DNA of 64,000 nucleotides from Microbacterium sp. C5A9 (GCF_022627955.1 NZ_JABXGD010000008.1:186001-250000); one strand, 5' to 3'. Numbered from the stretch's first letter, positions 8,378 through 19,632 are shown. Made by a program: numbers and translations. The notes: generated from the letters alone by a model not told the origin.

Positions 8378-10210
8378 GTGGTCCAGTTTGAAGTCCCCGC
8401 CGTCGTCCCCGCCGATCCCGAAGGCAACATCGCCGATCTGCTCGTGAAGCGCGTGGAGGCGACCCCCGACCGCGCTCTGTTCTCCATTCCGGAGGGCGAG
8501 GGGTGGCGCGACATCTCCGCCGCCGACTTCCAGACCGCCGTGATCGCCCTGGCCAAGGGCTTCGTCGCCGCCGGCATCCAGCCCGGCGAGAAGGTCGGTT
8601 TCCTCGCCCGCACCACCTACGAGTGGACGCTCGTCGACTTCGCGCTCTTCTATGCGGGCGCGGTCATGGTGCCGATCTACGAGACCAGCTCCCCCTCGCA
8701 GATCCAGTGGATCCTCGAGGACTCGGGTGCGATCGCCCTGCTCGTCGAATCGCCCGAGCACTTCGCGCGCGTCGACGAGGTGCGCGGCGATCTGCCGCTC
8801 ATCCGCGAGATCTGGCAGCTCCACCTCGGCGCGATCAGTGCGCTGACCGCGCAGGGCGCGTCGATCCCCGACTCCGAGATCGAGCGGCTTCGCAGCATCG
8901 CCGTGGGGTCCGACATCGCGACCCTCATCTACACATCCGGCTCCACCGGGCGCCCCAAGGGCTGCGTGCTGACGCACAGCAACTTCGTCGAACTGTCGCG
9001 CAACTCGGCGAAGGCCCTCGACGCGGTGGTGCAGACGCCCGGCGCGTCGACGCTGCTCTTCATCACGACCGCACACGTGTTCGCCCGCTTCATCTCGATC
9101 CTCAACGTGCACGCGGGCGTGCGCACCGGCCATCAGCCCGACACCCGTCAGCTCCTGCCCGCGCTCGGGTCGTTCAAGCCGACCTTCCTGCTGGCTGTGC
9201 CGCGGGTCTTCGAGAAGGTCTACAACTCCGCCGAGCAGAAGGCCGAGGCAGGCGGCAAGGGCAAGATCTTCCGCGCCGCCGCCGACGTGGCGATCCAGCA
9301 CTCGAAGCTCCGCGAAGAGGGCAAGAGCATCCCCGTCGGGATGAAGCTCAAGTTCGCCCTGTTCAACAAGCTCGTCTACGGCAAGCTGCGCGAGGCGATG
9401 GGCGGCCGGATCGTCTACGCCGTGTCGGGGTCGGCCCCGCTCGGCGCACGACTGGGCCACTTCTTCCACAGTCTCGGCGTGGTGATCCTCGAGGGCTACG
9501 GCCTCACCGAGACGACAGCACCGGCCACGGTGAACCTCGCCGACAAGTCCAAGATCGGCACCGTCGGGCCGGCGCTTCCCGGTGTCGGCGTCCGGCTCGC
9601 CGACGACGGCGAGATCGAGGTGCGCGGCATCAACGTCTTCAAGGAGTACTGGAACAACCCTGAGGCCACGGCCGAGGCCTTCAGCGACGGCGGCTGGTTC
9701 CACACCGGTGACATCGGCAGCTTCGACTCCGAGGGGTTCCTCACGATCACCGGCCGCAAGAAGGAGATCATCGTGACGGCGGGCGGCAAGAACGTCGCCC
9801 CCGCCGCTCTCGAGGACCCGATCCGCGCCAACCCGATCATCGGTCAGGTCGTCGTCGTCGGCGACCAGCGCCCGTTCATCTCGGCACTGATCACGCTCGA
9901 TCCCGAGATGCTGCCGACCTGGCTCGGGAACAACGGTCTCGACAAGGGCATGTCGCTGGCGCAGGCGGCGAAGAGCGACGCGGTCCGCGCGGAGATCCAG
10001 AAGGCGGTGGATGCCGCCAACACCCGCGTCTCGCGTGCCGAGTCGATCCGCAAGTTCACGATCCTCGAAACCGAGTGGACCGAGGCCTCAGGTCACCTGA
10101 CTCCGAAGCTGTCGATCAAGCGGAACGTGATCATGAGCGACTTCGCCGACGAGATCGCCGCGATCTACGACGAGCCGGTGTCGACCACGAACGTCGCGAT
10201 CGGCGGCTGA
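8378..10210 (+). CDS. Long-chain fatty acid-CoA ligase (AMP-forming)
   Basis: A 610-residue adenylate-forming enzyme that activates long-chain fatty acids to acyl-CoA through an acyl-AMP. Motifs in order: P-loop-like YTSGSTGRPKG (about residue 188), the A5-type GYGLTETTAP, the hinge HTGDIGSFDSEGFLTITGRKKE, and the C-terminal catalytic-Lys region (SIKRNVI). GTG at 8378 is preceded by GAAGGAG at ideal distance; the open frame extends to 8231 but that part overlaps the divergent gene and its promoter. Position corresponds to fadD15 (Rv2187). It may supply acyl-CoA to the adjacent acyltransferase, which is an inference from proximity. Confidence 0.93.
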   Translation: MVQFEVPAVVPADPEGNIADLLVKRVEATPDRALFSIPEGEGWRDISAADFQTAVIALAKGFVAAGIQPGEKVGFLARTTYEWTLVDFALFYAGAVMVPIYETSSPSQIQWILEDSGAIALLVESPEHFARVDEVRGDLPLIREIWQLHLGAISALTAQGASIPDSEIERLRSIAVGSDIATLIYTSGSTGRPKGCVLTHSNFVELSRNSAKALDAVVQTPGASTLLFITTAHVFARFISILNVHAGVRTGHQPDTRQLLPALGSFKPTFLLAVPRVFEKVYNSAEQKAEAGGKGKIFRAAADVAIQHSKLREEGKSIPVGMKLKFALFNKLVYGKLREAMGGRIVYAVSGSAPLGARLGHFFHSLGVVILEGYGLTETTAPATVNLADKSKIGTVGPALPGVGVRLADDGEIEVRGINVFKEYWNNPEATAEAFSDGGWFHTGDIGSFDSEGFLTITGRKKEIIVTAGGKNVAPAALEDPIRANPIIGQVVVVGDQRPFISALITLDPEMLPTWLGNNGLDKGMSLAQAAKSDAVRAEIQKAVDAANTRVSRAESIRKFTILETEWTEASGHLTPKLSIKRNVIMSDFADEIAAIYDEPVSTTNVAIGG

Positions 10211-10223
10211 CCGGCCGACCGAC

Positions 10224-10259
10224 AGCAGAAGGGCCCCGCCTCGGCGGGGCCCTTCTGCT
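10224..10259. terminator. Bidirectional terminator between the ligase and deformylase genes
   Basis: A perfect 17-bp inverted repeat (AGCAGAAGGGCCCCGCC) with a 2-base spacer lies between two converging genes, 13 bp after the ligase stop and 10 bp beyond the deformylase stop. The arms start with purine-rich and end in CTTCTGCT, so it can act in both directions. Confidence 0.85.
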
Positions 10260-10269
10260 GTGACGACGC

Positions 10270-10760
10270 TCAGAACCAGGCGCTCTCGCGCACCTCGCGC
10301 ATCGCCCGCTTGCGGGTCTCCGCATCGAGGCGGGTGAGGTAGAGCTTCCCGTCGAGGTGATCGGTCTCGTGCTGCAGCGCCTGCGCGAGGAGTCCGTCGC
10401 CCTCCAGGACCACAGGCTCCCCGTCGAGATCGATGCCTTCGACGCGTGCCCAGGGGTGGCGGAGGGCATCGTGCCACAGGCCCGGCACCGAGAGGCATCC
10501 CTCGCCGGTCGGCACGGCTTCGCCACGGACCTCGGTCAGCACGGGGTTGATGATGTAGCCGATGTCGCCGTCGATGTTGTAGCTGAACGCTCGCAGCGCC
10601 ACACCGATCTGCGGCGCCGCGACGCCGGCACGACCGGGCAGCTCGACGGTGTCGACGAGATCGGCGACGAGGGCGCGGACACCCTCATCAATGGTCTCGA
10701 TCGGGGCGCACACGGTGCGCAGCACCGGGTCGCCGAAGACACGGATCTCGCGGACCGACA

Positions 10761-10761
<1 letters not shown>
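10270..10761 (-). CDS. def: Peptide deformylase
   Basis: A 163-residue metal-dependent deformylase that removes the N-formyl group from nascent proteins. All three family motifs are present: GVAAPQIG (motif 1), EGCLSVPG with the metal ligand Cys89, and QHETDHLDG with His131, Glu132 and His135. Its ATG shares one base with the stop of the upstream ATPase gene (TGATG), so translation of the two is probably coupled. Many actinobacteria have more than one deformylase, so this need not be the essential copy. Confidence 0.95.
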
Positions 10762-12560
<1,799 letters not shown>

Positions 12561-12629
12561 GTTGTCGCTCCAAGCCTGCGCGAGCCTCGGGTGTGCATCG
12601 AAGAATGCACGGCCCGCGCCCGCACAAGA

Positions 12630-15600
12630 TTAGTGTGCCGGGCGGATGACGACCAAAAGGTCTCCTGCGTCGACCTGCTGAGTGGCGCCGATCGCGAGCC
12701 TCTCGACGACTCCGTCGACGGAAGCGGTGATGGCCGCCTCCATCTTCATCGCCTCGATCGACGCGACCGGCTCCCCCGCTCTGACGGCGGATCCGACCTC
12801 GACCTTGAGCGTCACCACGCCGGAGAACGGCGCGGCGACCTGTCCCGGCACAGAGGTGTCGGCCTTCTCGACCTCGTGGGCATCGACGGCGACGGAACGA
12901 TCGCGGACGAACACGGGGCGCAACTGGCCGTTGAGGGTGGTCATGACCGTGCGGATGCCCTTGTCATCCGCATCGCCGATGGCTTCGAGACCGACGTACA
13001 GCTGCACGCCGCGGTCGATCTCGACGAGATGCTCCTGCCCCTGCACGAGTCCGTACAGGTAGTCGTTCGTGTCCAGCACCGACAGGTCGCCGTACTGTTC
13101 CCGCGCCTGCGTGAACTCCCGTGTCGGCCCCGGGAACAGCAGCGCGTTCAGTCGCGCTCGACGGCTCGCGCTGTCGCCCGCGAGTGCTGCTTCGTCGTCG
13201 GCCGAGATCTCGGTGAGGCCGGTGCGCACAGTGCGCCCGGCGAGGACCTTCGAGCGGAACGGCTCCGGCCATCCTCCCGGCAGGTCTCCGAGTTCGCCGG
13301 CCATGAAGCCGACGACGGAGTCGGGCACGTCGTACTTCTCCGGGTGCGCTTCGAAATCCGCGGGATCCGCCTTGACCGCGGCGAGGTGCAGGGCGAGGTC
13401 ACCCACCACCTTCGACGACGGGGTCACCTTCGGCACACGTCCGAGGATGCGATCCGCCGCGGCGTACATGTCCTCGATCAGCTCGAAGTCGTCCGCGAGC
13501 CCCAGCGCCTTGGCCTGCTGCCGCAGGTTCGACAGCTGACCCCCGGGGATCTCGTGGTGGTAGACGCGTCCCGTGGGTCCGGGCAGCCCCGACTCGAATG
13601 GGGCGTACTGACGCCGCACTGCCTCCCAGTAGGGCTCGAGATCGGAGACGCCGCCCAGATCGATGCCGCTGTCGCGGTCGGTGTGCGCGAGTGCGGCGAC
13701 GAGCGACGAGAGCGAGGGCTGGCTGGTGGTCCCCGACAGGGGCGCCGATGCGGCATCCACCGCGTCGACACCGACCGCACTCGCCGCGAGCAGCGTGGCG
13801 AGCTGACCGCCCGGAGTGTCGTGCGTGTGGAGGTGCACGGGCAGATCGAAGCGCTCACGAAGGGCGCTGACGAGCTTCGCCGCCGCCGCAGGGCGCAGCA
13901 GACCCGCCATGTCCTTGATCGCGATGATGTGGGCGCCCGCCGCGACGATCTGATCGGCGAGGTGCAGGTAGTAGTCGAGCGTGTAGAGATCCTCCGCGGG
14001 ATCCAGCAGGTCGCCGGTGTAGCAGAGCGCGACCTCGGCGACGGCTGTTCCCGTCGCGCGCACGGCGTCGATGGCCGGGCGCATCTGCTCGACGTCGTTG
14101 AGCGCGTCGAAGATGCGGAAGATGTCCACACCGCTCGACGCCGCCTCGCGGACGAACGCCTCGGTCACCGCGGTCGGGTACGGCGTGTAGCCGACGGTGT
14201 TGCGACCGCGCAGCAGCATCTGGATAGCGACGTTCGGGAGCGCGGCGCGCAGCTTGTCGAGACGCTCCCAGGGGTCCTCGCCGAGGAAGCGCAGTGCGAC
14301 GTCGTAGGTCGCACCGCCCCATGCCTCGACCGAGAGCAGGCCCGGCGTGAGCCGGGAGATGTACGGAGCGACGGCGACCAGATCCTTGGTGCGCACGCGC
14401 GTCGCCAGCAGTGACTGATGGGCGTCGCGGAACGTGGTGTCGGTGATCGCGAGAGCCGCCTGCTCGCGAAGACTCCGGGCGAATGCCTCTGGTCCGTGCT
14501 CGAGCAGTCGCTGACGCGAACCGGGGGCCGGCTCCGCATCCAGGTCGATCGTCGGCAGCTTGGTGCGGGGATCGATCACCCCGGGGTGGGATCCGTGCGG
14601 CTTGTTGACGGTGACGTCAACGAGCCAGTTGAGGATCCTCGTACCGCGATCCTTCGACGCGCGACCCTTGAGCAGCTCCGGTCGCTCGTCGATGAACGAC
14701 GTGCTCACGTCACCGGCGACGAACGCCTCGTCGTCGAGCAGCGCCTGCAGGAACGGGATGTTGGTCGAGACTCCGCGGATGCGGAACTCCGCCAGCGCGC
14801 GACGGGCGCGGGCGACAGCGGCCGGGTAGTCGCGCCCGCGACACGTCAGCTTGGCGAGCATGGAGTCGAAGTGCGGACTGATCTGTGCGCCCTGATGCAC
14901 GGTGCCGCCGTCGAGACGGATCCCCGCGCCTCCCGGCGAGCGATACGTGGTGATCTTCCCGGTGTCCGGACGGAAGCCCTGCGTCGGGTCCTCGGTGGTG
15001 ATGCGGCACTGCAGCGCCGCGCCGCGGACATGCAGGTTCTCCTGCTGCAGGCCGAGGTCGGAGAGGGTCTGCCCCGAGGCGATCCGCATCTGGCTCTGCA
15101 CGAGATCGACGTCGGTGACCTCCTCCGTCACCGTGTGCTCGACCTGGATGCGCGGGTTCATCTCGATGAAGACGACCTCGCCCGTGCGCTCCCCCGCGGT
15201 CTCGAGCAGGAACTCGACGGTGCCGGCGTTCTCGTACCCGATGGACCGGGCGAAGGCCACCGCGTATCCGTGCAGCGCGGTGCGGATGCCGTCGTCGAGG
15301 TTGGGCGCAGGAGCGATCTCGACGACCTTCTGATGGCGGCGCTGCACCGAGCAGTCGCGCTCGAACAGGTGCACGGTCTCACCGGTCTTGTCGGCGAGGA
15401 TCTGCACCTCGATGTGCCGGGGCCGGACCACGGCCTGCTCGAGGAACATCCTCGGGTCCCCGAACGCGCTCGCGGCCTCGCGCATCGCCTCGGCGAGAGC
15501 GGGAGCGAGCTCCTCCGCCCGCTCCACACGACGCATCCCCCGTCCGCCGCCGCCGGCCACGGCCTTCGCGAACAGCGGGAAGCCGATGTCATCCGCCTGG

Positions 15601-16037
15601 GCGACGAGCTCGTCGACGTCAGCGGACGCCTCGGTGGAGCGGAGCACGGGGACCCCCGCCTCGATCGCATGCCGCTTGGCCTCGACCTTGTTGCCCGCCA
15701 TCTCGAGCACGTTCGCGGGCGGGCCGATGAAGACGATGCCGTTGGCGGCCGCCTTCTCCGCGAGCTCGGGGTTCTCGGAGAGGAAGCCGTAGCCCGGGTA
15801 GATCGCGTCGGCGCCCGCCTGCTTCGCCACACGGATGATCTCGTCGACGTTGAGGTAGGCCCGCACCGGATGCCCGCGCTCGCCGATCTCGTAGGCCTCA
15901 TCGGCCTTCAGCCGGTGGACGGATCCGCGGTCCTCATGCGGGAACACCGCGACGGTTCTCGCTCCGACCTCGTAGGCCGCTCGGAAGGCACGGATCGCGA
16001 TCTCGCCGCGGTTCGCCACAAGGATCTTCTGGAACAT
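12630..16037 (-). CDS. pyc: Pyruvate carboxylase
   Basis: A 1135-residue single-chain pyruvate carboxylase that refills the TCA cycle by making oxaloacetate from pyruvate, bicarbonate and ATP. Domains in order: biotin carboxylase (about 1-450; KILVANRGEIA, Gly-rich GGGGRGMR, HIEVQI, EMNPRIQVEHTVTE), carboxyltransferase (about 530-800; TTFRDAHQSLLATR, HTHDTPGG), the PYC/OADA region, and a C-terminal biotinyl domain with the biotin-accepting Lys in EAMKME. ATG at 16037 is preferred over the in-frame GTG at 16043 because CAGAGGTG lies just before it. Length is normal. It is divergent from a parA gene across 93 bp. Confidence 0.97.
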   Translation of the reverse strand: MFQKILVANRGEIAIRAFRAAYEVGARTVAVFPHEDRGSVHRLKADEAYEIGERGHPVRAYLNVDEIIRVAKQAGADAIYPGYGFLSENPELAEKAAANGIVFIGPPANVLEMAGNKVEAKRHAIEAGVPVLRSTEASADVDELVAQADDIGFPLFAKAVAGGGGRGMRRVERAEELAPALAEAMREAASAFGDPRMFLEQAVVRPRHIEVQILADKTGETVHLFERDCSVQRRHQKVVEIAPAPNLDDGIRTALHGYAVAFARSIGYENAGTVEFLLETAGERTGEVVFIEMNPRIQVEHTVTEEVTDVDLVQSQMRIASGQTLSDLGLQQENLHVRGAALQCRITTEDPTQGFRPDTGKITTYRSPGGAGIRLDGGTVHQGAQISPHFDSMLAKLTCRGRDYPAAVARARRALAEFRIRGVSTNIPFLQALLDDEAFVAGDVSTSFIDERPELLKGRASKDRGTRILNWLVDVTVNKPHGSHPGVIDPRTKLPTIDLDAEPAPGSRQRLLEHGPEAFARSLREQAALAITDTTFRDAHQSLLATRVRTKDLVAVAPYISRLTPGLLSVEAWGGATYDVALRFLGEDPWERLDKLRAALPNVAIQMLLRGRNTVGYTPYPTAVTEAFVREAASSGVDIFRIFDALNDVEQMRPAIDAVRATGTAVAEVALCYTGDLLDPAEDLYTLDYYLHLADQIVAAGAHIIAIKDMAGLLRPAAAAKLVSALRERFDLPVHLHTHDTPGGQLATLLAASAVGVDAVDAASAPLSGTTSQPSLSSLVAALAHTDRDSGIDLGGVSDLEPYWEAVRRQYAPFESGLPGPTGRVYHHEIPGGQLSNLRQQAKALGLADDFELIEDMYAAADRILGRVPKVTPSSKVVGDLALHLAAVKADPADFEAHPEKYDVPDSVVGFMAGELGDLPGGWPEPFRSKVLAGRTVRTGLTEISADDEAALAGDSASRRARLNALLFPGPTREFTQAREQYGDLSVLDTNDYLYGLVQGQEHLVEIDRGVQLYVGLEAIGDADDKGIRTVMTTLNGQLRPVFVRDRSVAVDAHEVEKADTSVPGQVAAPFSGVVTLKVEVGSAVRAGEPVASIEAMKMEAAITASVDGVVERLAIGATQQVDAGDLLVVIRPAH

Positions 16038-16130
16038 GCACACCTCTGAAAGCTCGATGCACGACGTAATCGGCGTGCATGGGGCGGGGCTGAGTGTGCA
16101 CCCAGCCTAGGGGAAGGTAACGTGGTGTTC

Positions 16131-16943
16131 GTGCACGTACTCAGCGTCAGCTCTCTCAAGGGAGGCGTCGGCAAGACGACCGTGACCCTCGGCCTGGCCT
16201 CAGCGGCCTTCGCCCGTGGTGTCCGAACGCTCGTCGTCGACCTCGACCCGCAGTCCGATGTGTCCACCGGGATGGACATCCAGGTGGCCGGTCGACTCAA
16301 TGTCGCCGACGTCCTGGCCAACCCCAAGGAGAAGGTCGTCCGTCAGGCGATCACCGCCAGCGGTTGGGCGAAGGTGCACCCCGGAACCATCGACGTGCTG
16401 ATCGGGAGCCCGTCAGCCATCAACTTCGACGGGCCGCACCCGAGCGTGCGCGACGTGTGGAAGCTCGAAGAGGCGCTCGCCGCCGTCGAGGCCGACTACG
16501 ACCTCGTCCTCATCGACTGCGCCCCCTCGCTCAACGCCCTCACCCGCACCGCCTGGGCGGCGAGTGACCGGGTGATGGTCGTCACCGAGCCCGGGCTCTT
16601 CTCCGTGGCGGCCGCGGATCGCGCGCTGCGCGCGATCGAGGAGATCCGTCGAGGACTCTCCCCTCGCCTGCAGCCGCTGGGCATCGTCGTGAACCGCGTG
16701 CGTCCCCAGTCGATCGAGCACCAGTTCCGCATCAAAGAGCTACGAGACATGTTCGGTCCCCTCGTGCTGTCCCCTCAGCTGCCGGAGCGTACGTCGCTGC
16801 AGCAGGCGCAGGGCGCTGCGAAGCCGCTGCACATCTGGCCCGGCGACTCGGCTCAGGAACTCGCCGCCGACTTCGACTCGCTGCTCGACCGGATCATCCG
16901 CACCGGACGCATCCCGCTCCCGGAGACGGGGCCGCAGGCCTGA
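16131..16943 (+). CDS. ParA family ATPase (orphan, without ParB)
   Basis: A ParA/Soj-type ATPase of about 270 residues. The deviant Walker A is [11 protein letters not shown] at the extreme N-terminus, followed by VVDLDPQSDVSTG and Walker B VLIDCAPSLNALT. GTG at 16131 (protein MHVLSVSS) is chosen because TAACGT at 16118-16123 would place the transcript start at or next to it; GTG codons at 16122 and 16125 with AAGG upstream are alternatives. No parB or parS is seen nearby, so it is not part of a classical parABS unit. Orphan ParA proteins in actinobacteria are involved in cell growth or division positioning, but the role here is not known. Confidence 0.85.
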   Translation: MHVLSVSSLKGGVGKTTVTLGLASAAFARGVRTLVVDLDPQSDVSTGMDIQVAGRLNVADVLANPKEKVVRQAITASGWAKVHPGTIDVLIGSPSAINFDGPHPSVRDVWKLEEALAAVEADYDLVLIDCAPSLNALTRTAWAASDRVMVVTEPGLFSVAAADRALRAIEEIRRGLSPRLQPLGIVVNRVRPQSIEHQFRIKELRDMFGPLVLSPQLPERTSLQQAQGAAKPLHIWPGDSAQELAADFDSLLDRIIRTGRIPLPETGPQA

Positions 16944-16960
16944 TCCGCAGCGGACACAGA

Positions 16961-16990
16961 AACGGCCATCCTCGCGAGAGGGTGGCCGTT
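16961..16990. terminator. Terminator between the orphan parA and merR genes
   Basis: A 13-bp inverted repeat (AACGGCCATCCTC) with a GCGA loop and trailing CTTC lies between converging genes, 17 bp after the parA stop and 34 bp beyond the merR stop. Confidence 0.8.
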
Positions 16991-17024
16991 CTTCGTCGGT
17001 GCGAAGGGTGCGGAGTCGGACGAC

Positions 17025-17570
17025 TCAGGCGGAGCGCTGGGAGCGACGTGCCGAGAGCTCGTCGACGGGATCGGGCGCCGCGGAGTCGAACGCCACGAGA
17101 GTGGACTCGACCTCGCGCAGCACCTTGCCAACCGCGATGCCGAAGACGCCCTGACCACGGCTGACGAGGTCGATGACCTCGTCGTTCGAGGTGCACAGGT
17201 ACACCGAGGCGCCGTCGCTCATGAGCGTGGTTCCCGCCAGATCGCGGATGCCGGCGCGGCGCAGCTCCTCGACGGCAGTGCGGATCTGCTGCAGCGAGAT
17301 CCCCGTGTCGAGAAGGCTCTTCACGAGCTTGAGCACGAGGATGTCACGGAATCCGTAGAGGCGCTGCGATCCGGAACCGCTCGCTCCGCGAACCGTCGGG
17401 ACGACGAGTTCGGTGCGCGCCCAGTAGTCCAGCTGGCGGTAGGTGATCCCGGCGGCGCGAGCGGCTACCGCACCGCGGTACCCGACCTCGTCATCCATGG
17501 CCGGCAGACCGTCGGTGAAGAGGAGTTCGGGTACGAACCGCGGGTCGCCTTCACGCTCATCCGCATTCAT
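17025..17570 (-). CDS. MerR family regulator (Rv1830-like)
   Basis: A 181-residue MerR-type regulator. The DNA-binding part is GYRGAVAARAAGITYRQLDYWARTELVVPT with the following wing (SQRLYGFRDILVLKLVKSLLDTGISLQQIRTAVEELR). The C-terminal half (DLAGTTLMSDGASVYLCTSNDEVIDLVSRGQGVFGIAVG) has no ligand Cys and is typical of the actinobacterial Rv1830 subgroup. ATG 17570 has a clear AGGGAGGA Shine-Dalgarno. It follows garA and ftsR on the same strand with a 100-bp gap, so it may have its own promoter. The nuclease gene found between the two merR genes in M. tuberculosis is absent. Confidence 0.87.
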   Translation of the reverse strand: MNADEREGDPRFVPELLFTDGLPAMDDEVGYRGAVAARAAGITYRQLDYWARTELVVPTVRGASGSGSQRLYGFRDILVLKLVKSLLDTGISLQQIRTAVEELRRAGIRDLAGTTLMSDGASVYLCTSNDEVIDLVSRGQGVFGIAVGKVLREVESTLVAFDSAAPDPVDELSARRSQRSA

Positions 17571-17670
17571 CTGGAAATCCTCCCTGGAGCTGTTACCTCC
17601 ACGCTAGAGCAGCCCCCGGGCACCGGCAATGACATCCGTGCGACGCCGAAGGTGTGTCGCAATCAGTTCG

Positions 17671-18357
17671 TTACGAAAGCAGACGCGAGAGCGCTTCCGT
17701 GACGAAGAGCGAGCGGACCTCGTCGATCTTCGTGGCGAGTGTGGGGGCCATCTCGCTGGCCTTCGCCCGCGACGGAGCATCCGTCCGTCGCAGCAGTGCG
17801 GACATCGCCGACTCGATGAGGGCGACCTCTCGTTCCGCCCCCTGGCGCAGGGAACGCAGGTGCCGCGGTTCGATGCCGTGGCGGTCGAGCGCGACCAGCC
17901 CACGCAGCAGGGTGACGGTCGACTCGGAGTACGTCTCCTGGGCCGTGATCACCCCGGTGCTGATCGCATCGTTGAGAAGCTGCGGGCCTGCACCGGCCGC
18001 GGAGAGGAGCTCCCCACGGCGGTAGCGGCGCGGCGTCGGCGCGATCGACGGCGGAGGGGCCAACGCGGCCGAATCGCCGTTCGCCTCTGCTTCGTCGAGC
18101 TGCTCGCGGATGACGCTGAGCGGCAGGTAGTGGTCGCGCTGCAGTGTGAGCCCGAGGCGGAGGCGCTCGATGTCGGCCTGCGAGAACTTGCGGTAGCCCG
18201 ACTCGGTGCGCGAGGGCGACACGATGCCCTGGACCTCGAGGAAGCGCAGCTTGCTCGAGGTGAGCTCGGGGAACTCGGGAGTGAGCCTGGCCAGGACCTG
18301 GCCGATGCTCAGAAGGCCCGCTGACGCGGAGCGTTCACGGGCGGAGGATGCCGCCAT
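17671..18357 (-). CDS. ftsR: MerR family regulator, FtsR-like
   Basis: A 228-residue MerR-type regulator. The N-terminal winged helix is LLSIGQVLARLTPEFPELTSSKLRFLEVQGIVSPSRTESGYRKFS, and the dimerisation region reads LGLTLQRDHYLPLSVIREQLDEAEANG. It matches Rv1828 and FtsR of Corynebacterium glutamicum, which activates ftsZ. The ATG shares one base with the garA stop (TGATG), so the two are translationally coupled. A link between GarA-type metabolic sensing and cell division is suggested by this conserved pairing, but not shown here. Confidence 0.88.
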   Translation of the reverse strand: MAASSARERSASAGLLSIGQVLARLTPEFPELTSSKLRFLEVQGIVSPSRTESGYRKFSQADIERLRLGLTLQRDHYLPLSVIREQLDEAEANGDSAALAPPPSIAPTPRRYRRGELLSAAGAGPQLLNDAISTGVITAQETYSESTVTLLRGLVALDRHGIEPRHLRSLRQGAEREVALIESAMSALLRRTDAPSRAKASEMAPTLATKIDEVRSLFVTEALSRLLS

Positions 18358-18842
18358 CAGGCGTTCGCCGCGGCACGATCGGCGGGCGACGCGAAGAAGT
18401 TCAGACGGAACTTCCCCACCCGCAGCTCGGAGCCGTCGACGAGGGCGCTGCGATCGACACGCTCACCGTTCACGTAGGTGCCGTTGAGGGAGCGCTGGTC
18501 GATGATCTCGAACGCCGTGCCCGAGCGGGTGATCTCGGCGTGACGACGAGACACCGTGACGTCATCGAAGAAGATGTCGGCTTCGGGGTGGCGTCCGACC
18601 GTGGTCACATCGGTGTCGAGGAGGTAACGGGCACCTGCGAGTGCGCCGGAGCGCATCAGCAGAAGAGCCGATCCCGAGGGAAGCGCCGCGATGGCGCTCT
18701 GCTCGACATCCGTCAACTCGACCCCGAAGGGCACGAAGGAAAGATCCGAATCGTGTCCGAACGTCTGCGTCACATCGTGTCGCTGCTCGCCGGAACGGTG
18801 GATCGCGGCATCACCGGCCTGTCGGCCTTCGCTGTCTGTCAC
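18357..18842 (-). CDS. garA: FHA-domain signalling protein (GarA/OdhI-like)
   Basis: A 161-residue phosphothreonine-binding regulator. The C-terminal FHA domain shows GRHPEADIFFDDVTVSRRHAEI and SLNGTYVNGERV, with the Arg, Ser, His and Asn that contact phosphothreonine. GarA/OdhI bind and inhibit 2-oxoglutarate dehydrogenase and regulate glutamate metabolism, and are switched off by phosphorylation of an N-terminal ETTS motif. Here that region reads DVTQTFG (Thr25, Thr27), a divergent form. GTG at 18842 follows GGAGG and AGGAGG sequences; the length is almost exactly that of GarA (162). Upstream in-frame codons to 18905 overlap the divergent promoter and are rejected. Confidence 0.9.
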   Translation of the reverse strand: MTDSEGRQAGDAAIHRSGEQRHDVTQTFGHDSDLSFVPFGVELTDVEQSAIAALPSGSALLLMRSGALAGARYLLDTDVTTVGRHPEADIFFDDVTVSRRHAEITRSGTAFEIIDQRSLNGTYVNGERVDRSALVDGSELRVGKFRLNFFASPADRAAANA

Positions 18843-18942
18843 TTCTGCCCTCCTAGTCCTCCAGACTAACGGATCCGGACCGGCTCGCGGTGTGCGGGTT
18901 CTCACTCAGTCCTCGCACACCGGGAGTTCCTAAGCTGGAGGG

Positions 18943-19632
18943 GTGAAGACAGACGCACGACGCCTCCCCACAGCTCCGATCGCCCTCGCCGCCGCCCTGC
19001 TCGCGGCCTTCCTCGTGCTGGTCGCCCCGCTGTCGGCGTCGGCGCACGACAGCCTCACCGCGTCCTCCCCCGAGGCGGACAGCACGGTCGACACGCTGCC
19101 GTCGGAGCTGACGCTCACGTTCAGCGCGAAGCTGATCGACGGCGAGGGGGCCACCGAGGTCACCGTCACCGATGCCTCCGGCGCATCCGTGACCGACGGA
19201 CCGCCGACGGTGAACGGCGCCATCGTGACGCAGCCGCTCGTCGCCGAGGCCGCGGCCGGTGCCTACAAGGTCGTTTGGAGGGTCGTCTCCAGTGATGGCC
19301 ACCCGATCTCGGGGGAATTCACCTTCACCGTGACAAACTCGTCCCTCGTGGCACCCACCGCTCCGGAGGAGACCCCCACGACAGAGCCGACGCAGCCCGC
19401 GCAGACGGCCGCCCCCGCTCCCCCGTCCGCGACCGCGGCGACCGACGAGCCGGTCGCCGTCGAGGACTCGTCGGCGTCGACCGCCTGGATCTGGATCCTG
19501 GCGATCGCCGGCATCCTCATCGTCATCGTCGCCGTGGTCGTCGCGTTCGCCCTGAAGGGGCGCGGTTCGAGCCCGTCCGAGCGCTCCGCCGACCCGTCCG
19601 CCGGAGACTCCGACGCTTCGTCGGAGCGATAG
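18943..19632 (+). CDS. Copper resistance CopC domain protein, membrane anchored
   Basis: A 229-residue exported protein. The signal peptide (about 1-34, ending LSASA) leaves a mature N-terminus HDSL, with His as first residue as in copper-binding CopC proteins. The CopC beta-barrel runs to about residue 125 and has the second His in SSDGHPISGEF. A Thr/Pro/Ala-rich linker follows, then one transmembrane helix (about 179-200) and a short Ser-rich tail. GTG 18943 is 6 bases after TAAGCT, so probably leaderless. No CopD or Dyp peroxidase gene is next to it. It may take part in copper handling at the cell surface. Confidence 0.86.
   Translation: MKTDARRLPTAPIALAAALLAAFLVLVAPLSASAHDSLTASSPEADSTVDTLPSELTLTFSAKLIDGEGATEVTVTDASGASVTDGPPTVNGAIVTQPLVAEAAAGAYKVVWRVVSSDGHPISGEFTFTVTNSSLVAPTAPEETPTTEPTQPAQTAAPAPPSATAATDEPVAVEDSSASTAWIWILAIAGILIVIVAVVVAFALKGRGSSPSERSADPSAGDSDASSER

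Noticed and set aside
12592-12610. Small hairpin GTGCAT/ATGCAC upstream of the MinD-like gene as a riboswitch or terminator
   Set aside because: Stem of about six pairs, no conserved riboswitch core and no T-run.
12591-14414. A 607-codon plus-strand open frame opposite pyruvate carboxylase
   Set aside because: High-GC antisense shadow; its translation is rich in Arg, Val and Asp and has no family resemblance, while the minus-strand gene has all catalytic motifs.
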